Below the pieces are notes generated by a model. The model had not been told where the DNA came from, did not search any database, and saw only the letters and a program-made list of their open reading frames with translations. This document shows, piece after piece, positions 47,601 to 57,157 of a stretch of DNA of 64,000 nucleotides (its first letter is position 1; the number at the start of each line of letters is the position of its first letter). The stretch lies in assembly GCA_961205875.1 (NCBI GenBank), contig OY540818.1:15846761-15910760 (forward strand), in the 5' to 3' direction. The DNA comes from Sialis fuliginosa (lineage: Eukaryota; Arthropoda; Insecta; Megaloptera; Sialidae). The position numbers and the translations under genes were made by a program.

Positions 47601-49670
47601 CGTTTTTTATAAACTATGTCATACCTAAAGTGATTGGAGGTTTCGGCCGTATCGTATCTAATCCTGGAAGTGCTCCTGGTTTAAAGTCACCTCCCCAGCC
47701 TTCATCTTCTGTGCTAGCAGAAGTAGGTCGCTGCGTAACCCAGGACTGCACTGTTGTACGTCTTGACGTGTAAATGGGGGGATTAGTTGGACGGAAATTA
47801 TCGTTGCCGTTTATATCGCCACTAAAAAAATAATTATATTATCTACCGCGTAAAAAGAGACTAATGTATTTGGAAATAACACTGGAACTGTCAATTTTAA
47901 GATAAAATAGGTTATTATAAATCTTAAAGCTAATAAAATTTTGAACAAAATAGTGTTTTAAAAAATTATATATTATTAATATTTATTGAAATAGAACGCG
48001 CCTATTTTTTTATTTAATTATAATATATTTGGAGCCATAACTAGCAGTATTACGATATGACGCCAAAAATATAATCTTTTCAGTATTTTTATATGTTTTT
48101 ATGTGAATCTTATACTATACAAAAAAATTTTTTTTGGTAAATTTTACAATACTTTGTTTGTGTTTTTTGGGGTCAAAAAAGTTGGTGGATGTGTGGTGGG
48201 AAATGGGAAGCACATGGAGATGTGGAGACTTGTAGTGAATTAAAACAAAAAAATAAAAAATATTTTCATTTTATAGACTTGTCTCTATTGTACTTTCTAG
48301 AATCAAACATTTATATTAATAAAAAACAAAATGGTGGACTTGTAAAAAAAAGTTTGCAAAAATCGCGTTTTTTTCGTTGAAAATCGAGAAAAAAGTATGA
48401 AACTATTAATAAAAATAAATAATTTTAGATAACACGATAACTATTAGTGTGCACAACAACGTGTTAAAATTATAGCCCGATCGGATTATTAGAATTTCGT
48501 TTCTGCTTCCCACCAACCAATAAAAAGTGGTTTCGAGAAAAACGTGTGGTATAACTTCGTAAATATTTTGAATTTAGTTCTACAATTTTCACAATACACT
48601 GTCAATATATTTTACTTTCAAAATATGTATAAAAAATATTTGTTTTTAAATCGTCACATTGCAATACTGCCATAACTTTACCAAAATTAAATTAACATAA
48701 CACTTACAATCCATTTGGATTAGGGGCAGGCGTACGTTGCGTTGTCGGCCGAGTGTATAAAGTTGTTCTTACTGTAGTAGTTGGTCGTGTAGTTAGTTTA
48801 GGTCTTTCAGTCACCAGCACCGATTCAGCTGGACAAATCTGTCGCCCATTCAGTCTTATCTCTCTCACACTTGGCACTTGTTCTGTCTCGGAATACTTGA
48901 CGAAAAATCTCAGTATCGTATCTCTATGTGACTGTATTCTATGTGTCCTATTTGTGATTGTGTAATGGATGTTATCGGTACTGGAAACGCTACCGAACCA
49001 ATTCTAGAAATGTTATTTTAATTAGTTAATATTGTAGTTAAACCAAGTTAGTTACTAATGAATTTATGAAAATACTTAGTTTTGTAGAACAATTAACATT
49101 TCATAAAATTTGTTTTCGAATTTGACGCCTTAAGATCTCCACACAATCTATTTTGAGATTATAATTATATAAAAAAGTGTCCCATTTTAAAACCTCCACA
49201 AGAATATCTCCTGAGATAAATGGAAACAAAAAACGACTTAATAAATATTTTTTAGTCTTTTGATGTTAAATATTAATAGCCACGATACTACACAGAAAAA
49301 TTATCTAACTATTGGTGAAAACCGTATTGAAATCGGTTCAGTAATTCCTGAGTCTATATTCTCATACAAACGAACATTCATTTTTATATATGTATATCTA
49401 GAGATTAAATATATTTTTATTTTTTAACTAACTTACCCCTAAGAGATGTGAAGTCCTATCGAGAATAATATCCACAAATACCCCATTAAGTGTAGCCTCT
49501 GATCTCAGATGGATGGTCCCATACCATCTATCTGTATCTGTCGTTATACTCTCGTATTTTAGCACTTCTGGACATGGCGATATTAATTGTTGTGTTTTTA
49601 CAACAACCACAAAAATACTGGCCGTGAAAAATATCCTTATTAGAATACTATTCATTTTATTTATAGCCAT
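44641..49670 (-). CDS. gd: gd-like secreted serine protease, paralogue B (long linker)
   Basis: Secreted S1A protease of the gastrulation-defective type, tandem paralogue of 37317-40035. Exons from the 5' end: 49670-49437, 49003-48708, 47821-47625, 47545-47444, 46494-46208, 46051-45887, 45365-45209, 44858-44641 (551 residues from ATG at 49670, just after a TTTTCAG; ATG at 49655 would also do). Signal peptide [16 protein letters not shown], gd N-terminal domain ([43 protein letters not shown]), a Thr/Pro linker, then the protease with an intact triad (His335 in TAAHC, Asp390 in NNDVAIL, Ser488 in CNGDSGGG) and Ser at the S1-pocket position. Two consecutive linker exons carry copies of one unit ([14 protein letters not shown] and [14 protein letters not shown]). 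A second acceptor 15 nt upstream (exon start 44873) would insert five residues just before the active-site Ser loop. Confidence 0.92.
46790..47395. repeat. Dispersed repeat with internal tandem duplication, in protease B intron
   Basis: Bounded by AGGGTTCCGTAG (about 46819) and CTACGGAACCCT (about 47380), which are complements. Inside, 46980-47047 and 47271-47335 are direct copies (GACATCCCACTCAAT, TTTTCAGTCTATGGGAAG). The 'GGTTCCGTA' family is common in lepidopteran genomes. The class is unassigned. Confidence 0.7.
47871..47970 (+). repeat. Second copy of the repeat at 31627-31735
   Basis: Same-orientation match within a protease B intron. Immediately before it, 47843-47868 (CTACCGCGTAAAAAGAGAC) matches the end of the Tigger-like family. 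Confidence 0.7.
48046..48673. mobile_element. Inverted-terminal element in protease B intron
   Basis: Left end GCAGTATTACGATATGACG and right end CGTCACATTGCAATACTGCC are imperfect complements. The left half matches 13085-13365 closely in the same orientation. 628 bp, with no transposase frame; the longest frame (48189-48380) is not conserved in the other copy. Confidence 0.75.
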
Positions 49671-50207
49671 CTGAAAATAATCAAAATAATCAGGCATTTT
49701 TCTCCCTCTTTGTCATGCTGCATCACATTTTTTTCAACCCTCTACCTAATAGTACGTCTGTAAATCTGCCCCTCCCCCCCACAAATGAATGATTATTTTT
49801 ATTTAAAAAAATCTATAAAATTGATGTAGGTATTTCTGGAATCATCCCCCCCCCCCACTGGAGTCGGCGCCTATGACATATACAGAAACATGTGTTTTAA
49901 TAATTTTAATAAAATAGTATCTCCATTTATACAGAAATAATAATATCCTACTATACTAAAATTAATTTCCGGGTAAAACTTGATAACCTGTGTTTACAAG
50001 GTTACTATGTACATATTTGTTATATTATAATTAAAGATCAATAAGCTAAAAACCCAAACCATTCACGTAATAATTAAAATTCCCAATATTTGGGTAGTGA
50101 GAAAATTTTAAGACGTAAGAGTATAAAAAAGCACTTCTAACAAAAAATAATTAATTAAAAAGAATCAATATTTACTTGATTTATTCAAAAATGTTAATAG
50201 CAATGGG

Positions 50208-50414
50208 CAGTGACGTACCCAAGGTGAAATTTAAATTTAGTTTCATTAATAATTAATTTTTTCCAATTGTGGCCTTAATTTTACAATTATTATTTATTTA
50301 TTTTTTAAATTATTTCAATCCAACCCCTACCCCCACTGATGCACTGATGTCGATTATTCACTTATACATAAGATAGTATCCCTCCCCCTCTTTCCCGAAA
50401 ATAGTACACCACTG
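50208..50414. mobile_element. hAT-like MITE without clear target duplication
   Basis: Starts CAGTGACGTACCCAAGG and ends AGTACACCACTG, like the ends of the 28138-28257 element. The flanking eight bases do not match, so the site is eroded or the limits are off. Confidence 0.55.
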
Positions 50415-51607
50415 TGTGTTTTAAAAATATAATAAGTAAATTTTGATAAACATTAATTCCTAGTATCTATTATTTTAGGAAAAATCATTGCAATGTAGAT
50501 CTCATTAATAAGATTATACTAAGAACTGGTTTACATATTTTAAGTTGTTTTTAATGCATTCAGCTTATAAATATAAAATACAATAGGACTCTATAACTAG
50601 AATCTCAATGGAAGAAATATTCGTGTTGTTTCGAAATAGGTAGAAAAAAAAGGTATATAACAAACTTAAATTCGACTTATAGAGTTGTATATGCATTAAT
50701 CCCTCCATTTACACGGTTAATTGGTTCCATGAAAATGTAAAGGAGCAATAGAAATTGTTGTTTTTTTAAGTCTTTCTACAAACCGCATAAATCGAAGGAT
50801 TACTGTATACAGAAAAGTAAAAAGAAAATTCGAATTACAAAAGCGGAAGGGACTAAATAAAATATAAAAAGGTTGGAGTTATCGCGGGTCTACTGTACTA
50901 TAATTATATTTGCAATTTCTTACTCTTTTGTTTTCTTTGTAAATTATTATTGTAAAATAATATACAAAAAAGTATCAAAAATTAATGAGATTTTAAAAAA
51001 AATCAGTATGTTAATATTGGCTTATTTTGAATTGTTGGCATTGTTGTATACGCAGCATTAAGATAACTACTAGAGGTCATTACTTCATTACGACATTATT
51101 TATCAACAAAATAGAAAAGGTCAATCGATCTATGTACATTTTATCTACAAGTATTTAAATAATAATATAATTTAATATTCATTAACTTCTTAAAAAGCAA
51201 GTGTATACAAATATGCATATTTTAATTTATATAAAGTAATTCCACCTGACTTTTTATTAGTGACATTGAATTATAATTATAATAATTTTATTAATTAAAT
51301 AGTTATTTACAATAATAATAATTATTATACGTACAAAATCCTTATTTCTAGTGTTATTAATTCACATATGTATAGATTTCATTCAGGTGTTGTAGATATA
51401 GTGCATGTATGCACTAATAGAGCCACATATCACTAAATACACCACTAAATATGGAATGTGGTTTAAATAACACAACAAGTATCTTCGTCGTCCAGACTAC
51501 AACTGCATGAGATAAATAATTAGCAGAATATAACCAATATAGGAATACAAAGAAGTCAGAACCGGATTTAATATTTAAATGTCGAGTATCTGCATATTAA
51601 TGTCGAT

Positions 51608-51982
51608 CAGCGGCGCACGCAGGAAAAAATCGGTTTTTAATTATTATTATTGTTTTTTGTTTAATTATATTCAATAATGTATATTGACAAACTCGGGGGG
51701 GGGGGGGGGTCTGACCAAATTATCATAATATATTCATTTGCGTATCATGTTTTTATGTCATTTTTTAGAATGGGCCGGTTCTAGGATTAATCAAAGTGGG
51801 GAGGGTCTACCTTCCCCCTCGTCGCCACAGTGGCGTTAATACTTTAAAGGTCATGAAAAATATATATTTCGTTTGTAAATGAATCCTTGAGTCGTTTTAT
51901 GAAATTTCGAAACAATTGGTAATCATTTTTAAAATAAAGAACGAAAAAAAATTTTCAGAAAAAAATTCTGGTTACACCACTG
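51608..51982. mobile_element. hAT-like element remnant with poly-G run
   Basis: CAGCGGCGCACGCAGG at the left and GGTTACACCACTG at the right recall the ends of the other hAT-like elements. It holds 15 consecutive G (51695-51709) and an internal ACAGTGGCG, which may mark a second nested copy. Confidence 0.45.
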
Positions 51983-52444
51983 AGCTGTACACGAGACCGA
52001 GAAAAAGTAAAGAAGTAATTTATGTCTAAACAACCAAAGCTTTTTTAGATAAAAGGGGGAGTTTAATTTACGGATATGATAACCAAAGTAAATTTTGACT
52101 GAATACGTATCTGATTATGTTTTCAAGTAAATTTATTTATAAACAGGTTTCATGGGCGCTTCAAGAGGAAGAATTCTACACTTGTATGTCCATTACGTAT
52201 GACTAATAAGTGACCTATACAGTAGTACAAATAATTGTTAATTTAAATATTTACAAATATTTTATTCTAATGAATTTTTAATCTTTTAAAATCATACAAA
52301 TAATTTTTAAATGAAAACTGGCCAAATATATTCTCTATTAAATATGTCTTAAGAAACGCTCTATTTTTCCTTTAATTAATTATTCGATATAATATTAAAT
52401 AAATTCAATTTACTTATACCTTAGACAAGGAAAGATAAAGGACA

Positions 52445-52510
52445 AATAACACATCACCTAGCGTTGTTACAATATCGCTCCACGAGTCATTGGCGTATCA
52501 TTCAGATTTT
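52445..52510 (+). repeat. Repeat shared with 7048-7133
   Basis: Both copies read TTGTTAC(A/C)ATATCGCTCCACGA then TCATTGGCGTATCATTCAG, in the same orientation, 45 kb apart. Confidence 0.8.
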
Positions 52511-52529
52511 AAAATAAATATATAAAAAA

Positions 52530-52745
52530 AATACAAATTTCAACAATTAAATACATACATACGAGTATATATTATTCGTATATGTCGTATTATACAGACA
52601 ACTTATATTACTTCGAAGTTATACATACAGTATATTAATACAAATTTCAACAATTAAATATATACTCGTATAATTCTTCTCGTGTATTTAATTATTGAAA
52701 TTTGTATGTTATACCTACTTCACTTCGAAGTAATATAAGTTTTTT
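52530..52745. repeat. Imperfect palindrome
   Basis: TACAAATTTCAACAATTAAATA near 52537 and again near 52640 pairs with TATTTAATTATTGAAATTTGTA-type sequence near 52685, and AACTTATATTACTTCGAAGT (about 52601) pairs with ACTTCGAAGTAATATAAGTT (about 52722). No coding content. Confidence 0.65.
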
Positions 52746-52922
52746 TATGGCTTTTGCTTTTGCATTTAGCCAGAAGCAGAGCTGCTAGTATATCACTTGC
52801 CTATCTTAGGACTAAAATAAATATTAATTAACTACAGAAGGATTACATAATTATCAACAGTAAAAAAATATACAATGCAAAAAAATAATTATTTTTATTT
52901 ACACTACTTAAAATCAAATATT

Positions 52923-53882
52923 TTATAATTTATTTTCTGAAACAGGAGAATTTCTTAACACTATAGATATCCTTCTATCCCTATGTACAGCTTTTCCATT
53001 GAAAAATGATTCTTTCGGACCAAATATTTCATGGGTATAATTATATCTCGCAGTATCCCTAAAAATATTATATTAATTTTCATATCTTAAAGATAACATA
53101 CAAGATACTTACTTCATTATATAAAGAGAAAATCTCTTGAGTAAAATATCAACATACAATTCTTTATCCCCGTCTCTAACAAGTCTCATCACAGCATCTG
53201 ATAATAAACATAACCCCGCAATTGTATTCCCGCAGAACTACAAATAAAACAATTAACAATTGAATATTATACAAATAAATATGTGACATACTCTGACAGC
53301 GTCTATATGAGGTTTAATAACACCTTCCGGTGCGAGATCTAAAACATGCACGTGTGCTAACTGCGAAACATCTGGTGGAAACACTAAATCCCGTACTCGT
53401 TTAATAATAAGTGTATTTTGTTCTGTCCATTTCAATCGTTCTGTTTCTCGAAAGCCATGTATCGCCTGAAAAACATTTTCAATTCAATGTTTCAAGTAGA
53501 TATGTATGTTAAATTATGTACATCATCCCAGTGGTCAAATTCGTAACGCATTCTTTTTAAATATGGTTCAACTTCTTTAAATAATGATTTTTCTTCGTCT
53601 ATATTAAGGAAGTTTCGTTTAATTGACATGTCTTTTAAAAGTATCATTTTTTCTTCGTTTTTTAAAGTATTCCATTTTTCCGAAAAAGTAAATAGTGTTT
53701 CAGTTTCTTGTTCTAAAAAAAATATAAATGTTAAAATATTTATTGATGAGTAATAGTGCTCTTATTAAATACAAACCGACATGAGTGTTATTATTGCTTA
53801 AATTAGGAAGACTCGATATCGTTGAATAATATAGTTTCTTGTTGAGAATCTTCCGAATTGAATTACTTATATTTATAAGCAT
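52923..53882 (-). CDS. ALKBH7: ALKBH7, mitochondrial AlkB-type Fe(II)/2-oxoglutarate dioxygenase
   Basis: AlkB-family dioxygenase of the mitochondrial matrix; the mammalian protein affects fatty-acid metabolism and programmed necrosis. Exons from the 5' end: 53882-53777, 53712-53522, 53465-53292, 53237-53113, 53058-52923 (243 residues, near the human length of 221). The first exon gives a basic, Ser/Asn-rich leader (MLINISNSIRKILNKKLYYS) that suits mitochondrial import. Conserved blocks are DHWDDAIHGFRETER, KPHIDAVRFCGNTIAGL, ARYNYTHEIFG and RRISIVLR. The likely Fe ligands His152 and Asp154 (HID) and His208 (THEI) are present, as are the Arg residues near 228-234 used for 2-oxoglutarate. Head-to-head with NME6. 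Confidence 0.93.
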
Positions 53883-54298
53883 TTTTGAGACGAAAAATTA
53901 CATTTTAAAGATTTAATACCAAGATAAATCAGTTTTTTATTTTGCGTACGAAAATACACAGTTCACGTAGGTTAGAAATTTGACATTGACATTAAAATAA
54001 GCAAAATCAAGTGCAAAAAGTGTAGATACGTGTAAACCGTGTACACAGTGTAAACGCACGTGTTTAACTTTTGACGTACGTAAAATAATGCCCTTTTTCT
54101 ATTTTTATAATGTATTATATTTTAAATTATTCAATAATATTTAATCTTTGTATATTAATAATTCAATCACGTTTTCAAAATGTGGAAAACTTTGTAATAT
54201 AAATAAATATGTGATAATGTCTGTAACAATAAAATCATAATATAGGTACATACTTATTTTCAATTAAAATATACGTATAGTTCAATTAATATTCATAA
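53883..54298. promoter_or_regulatory. Shared 416-bp promoter interval of ALKBH7 and NME6
   Basis: The start codons of two divergent genes are 416 bp apart, so both promoters must lie here. About 54010-54080 is less AT-rich and holds an E-box CACGTG (54057-54062), the palindromic GACGTACGT just after it, and repeated GTGTA words. No TATA box stands out. Its role as a bidirectional promoter is inferred from the layout. Confidence 0.6.
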
Positions 54299-54890
54299 AT
54301 GGAACTAACTTTGGCTCTATTAAAACCACACGTTGTTAAACAACATTTTGCTGCTCAACAAATTCGGAAAATAATCGAAACATGTTTCAAAGTTATTTAC
54401 CATCAATCTATAATATTCAATCAAAATCTAGCTGAACGGTTTTACGAAGAGCATAAAGGAAATTTTTTTTATAATCGTCTCGTTACTCAAATGAATAGGT
54501 ACCTAAAATTTCTACCAGTTATATATTTTTATAATTTAATCACAACTATTATTTAAGTGGACCTGCTGAAGCATACATATTAGCAGAAGAAAATGCAATA
54601 ACCAAATGGCGCACTATTATGGGGCCAACCAAGTTTTACAAAACTCAATATACTCATCCTGATTCATTACGAGGTCTTTATGGATTATCAGATACCAGAA
54701 ATGCTACACATGGAGCAGGTCGTATCATAATTTTTAATATGATTTTAAATTCAAACAACTTGTATAAATTTATATTTTAGATTCACGAGAATCTGTATAT
54801 AGAGAAGTGAGTTTATTGTTTCCTGAATTTTCAATTGATAAATGGTACCAAGATGAATTAAAATACAACGATAATAAAGTATTTAGTTAG
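54299..54890 (+). CDS. NME6: NME6, nucleoside diphosphate kinase 6
   Basis: Nucleoside diphosphate kinase-family protein transferring phosphate to NDPs through a phospho-His; the NME6 branch is mitochondrial in vertebrates. Exons 54299-54498, 54558-54718, 54781-54890 (156 residues, complete). Blocks visible are TLALLKPHVV at the start, RFYEEHKGNFFYNRLV, MNSGPAEAYILAEENAITKWR, MGPTKFYKTQY, LRGLYGLSDTRNATHGADS with the catalytic His118, and FPEFSIDKWYQDE at the end, which is typical of the NME6 type. No obvious N-terminal transit peptide is visible. The first exon begins MELTLALLKP, so little precedes the fold. Confidence 0.95.
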
Positions 54891-55447
54891 AATTATAAAG
54901 TATTTAGTGTATTATCAATTTATTTTTAAATATAATATATTACTTTTACATAAGTGTAATTCCGTTTATTTCAGACCCCCACCTCCCCCTCTGAAAGAAA
55001 AACTAAGAAAATTATTGGCTCCTCCATCCCCTAAATGATGTTTTTTTAATATTTTTATTAGACATCAAAATTAAAACAAAAATCAAATTATTTGCAAGAT
55101 TAACGAACTAATTCACGTAGAAGTGAGGTTAGGTAAGAGCTGTCAGGATATAAAACCCAAAAAGGTTAGGCGCGTACAAATCTTTTTTTTTTAAATTTAA
55201 TACATTTTTCGGGATAAAAATTAGCCTATGTCCTTCCAAAGGATGCAAGCTATCTCTCTGCCAAAATTCATCAAGATCGGTTCAGCGGTTTAATCGTAAA
55301 AAGGTAACAGAGACAGACCTAACCTAACTAAAAAAAATAAAGTTATAAATAAAAAAATCCATATACCTACATTTTATTGAGAATATTTAATCATTGAAAA
55401 TAAATAATTATATTGATACAAAATAAAATACATATAAAATTGCACAT
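54891..55447. other. Convergent interval between NME6 and ENKD1
   Basis: 3' regions of both genes. It includes a dispersed repeat at 55190-55320 and an A/T-rich remainder. Several AATAAA and TTTATT words could serve either gene. Confidence 0.6.
55190..55320 (-). repeat. Dispersed lepidopteran-type repeat, copy 6
   Basis: Minus-orientation copy of the family at 34851-34990: GGATGCAAGCTATCTCTCTG, TCATCAAGATCGGTTCAGC and AAAAGGTAACAGAGACAGAC. Confidence 0.8.
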
Positions 55448-56524
55448 TTATGAATTTATTTTAACATAAACTTTTGGACGGGAGAAAACTTTTATACCTT
55501 CTTCAATCTTATTGAGTTGTTTTTCAAGTTCTATTTTTTTATTTCTAGTCCTGAGTGTATCCGTTCTAACGGGAAGCATATTCAGTATTGAAACTAAGTC
55601 AGCATAACTTTGTCTCAGAGCTCGTAAAGTCTCTTTACGTTCCGCGTCTGGAATCATTACGTGACCCGGTGGACAGTCTGGGTCACTTGGTATTTCTTGT
55701 TCAGTTTCTTTCTGCCGTTCTCTTATGTACTTAGGAACCACACCACGTTTATATCCTACAAGTGTTTTTTATTAATACTGTATATTTATCAAGTTTATAA
55801 AATAGAATACCTGTCGGAGGCCCATTATTTATTGTTGAATTTTCAGCTGATAATTGTTTGCTGTCGAAGGTTTGCGGTTTATTCACATTAAATTTTTTTG
55901 GTGAATCATTCGATAAAGATATCGACTGAATTCTTTCCGTAGTACTTTGTACATCTCTTGAATTAATTCCATCTGTATCACCTCCTCGTCTTACAGGAGA
56001 TTTGTTCTTTAAATGTGTTCTGTAAAAAATACAACAATGTATAATAAAATATTCATTTGAAAGTGAAATAATACTTACAGAGTTTTTCCATAAACAGTGT
56101 TTTCTGTTTGTATTCCTTGGTCACGGAATATTCTTTTATAATTATTATCACTACTGAACGTTTCCGAATTAACTGTTTCTGTTTCTTTCTTTGTACGTCT
56201 TAAATTATGGTCTGGTGCTGACATTGTTGAACGCTGGAGTGGTTTTCTTTTAAAACCTGAGAAACTTTGTACTCTGGATGAAACATCGGAATATTTATTA
56301 TTATTTCTGGTTACCGTATTTTCTATTTTAGCGTTTTGATATTGCATCTGTTTTAACTGTTTCATATTTTCTAATATAAAATTTCTTTTGTAGGTAGGTT
56401 CTATAAACAAAATTAAAATAATTATTGACGATATTAAATTTGAAATTCAAATATCTGATTGTAGATCCAATTTATATTCATATAACTTACTGGGTTCTGG
56501 AAATATACCTCTTAAAGTATTCAT
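55448..56524 (-). CDS. ENKD1: ENKD1, enkurin domain-containing protein 1
   Basis: Enkurin-domain, microtubule- and cilium-associated protein. Exons from the 5' end: 56524-56491, 56400-56079, 56019-55811, 55755-55448 (290 residues; the human protein is 346). The N-terminus (MNTLRGIFPEPKPTYKRNF, then ILENMKQLKQMQYQN) is followed by a Ser/Lys-rich low-complexity middle of about 130 residues. The C-terminal enkurin domain (about residues 188-290) has GYKRGVVPKYIRERQKE, CPPGHVMIPDAERKETL, LPVRTDTLRTR and the ending KVFSRPKVYVK. The PPGH..P...R.ETL and FSRPKV(F/Y)VK words match ENKD1 rather than enkurin itself. Head-to-head with TOR. Confidence 0.88.
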
Positions 56525-57157
56525 TTTTATGAAATTTAATTAATATAATTAAATAATAAAACTTTAAAAACCACTCATTTAACGTCAAATTTAGAGTAGT
56601 TACATTCAAATGTTGTTATCGTATTTGTGTGGTATTTGTCAACAAAGAAGATAGTCATAGAAGAAATTCTTATCAACGTTATCAACTGAGCCACCTGAAA
56701 TATTATACGAGTGAGCAACTATAAATAAATAAATAGCAGTTTGTGTTGAGTGCAATTTTAAAATAATTAAATTACAACTAATTATTTATTGCGAACATTG
56801 ACTTTTTATCCTTTCTGCGTTTTATTTATATTAACTCTATTAATTATGTGTTTTCAATTGATCTATTTTTAATATTCAAATGTCAAAGACCCATGGTCTC
56901 CATGGTTTTGTTGGCTATACTGTAAGTCATATCACCCTTTGGTGCAAAAGTATAACCTGTAATTCAGTATATTATGTTCTATAAATATTTATAAATAATA
57001 TTACTTTAATATATTATTATGTGGTTTTTCAACATAAAACTAATACAATGTATTTGCTTATAGCAAATATTTGTGGAATGAACGTGCTAATGTTAAAGTG
57101 AAACATTAATAAAACTATACTATTTATAAAGTAGAAAAGTTATAAATTTTTATCATC
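56525..57157. promoter_or_regulatory. Shared 633-bp promoter interval of ENKD1 and TOR
   Basis: Divergent start codons 633 bp apart. AT-rich; a local word AAGACCCATGGTCTCCATGG at 56886-56905 contains overlapping palindromes. No repeat was recognised. The bidirectional role is inferred from gene order. Confidence 0.55.

Larger units (their letters stand above)
49698..52922. other. Spacer between protease B and ALKBH7
   Basis: Contains likely hAT-type fragments at 50208-50414 and 51608-51982, a Tigger-like fragment at 50697-50808, a 15-base G run at 51695-51709, the repeat 52445-52510 shared with 7048-7133, and an imperfect palindrome at about 52530-52745. A 5' untranslated exon of protease B may lie at its left edge. 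No gene was recognised. Confidence 0.65.

Noticed and set aside
48189-48380. 63-codon frame MCGGKWEAH...
   Set aside because: Lies inside a repeat; the sister copy near 13200 does not keep the frame.
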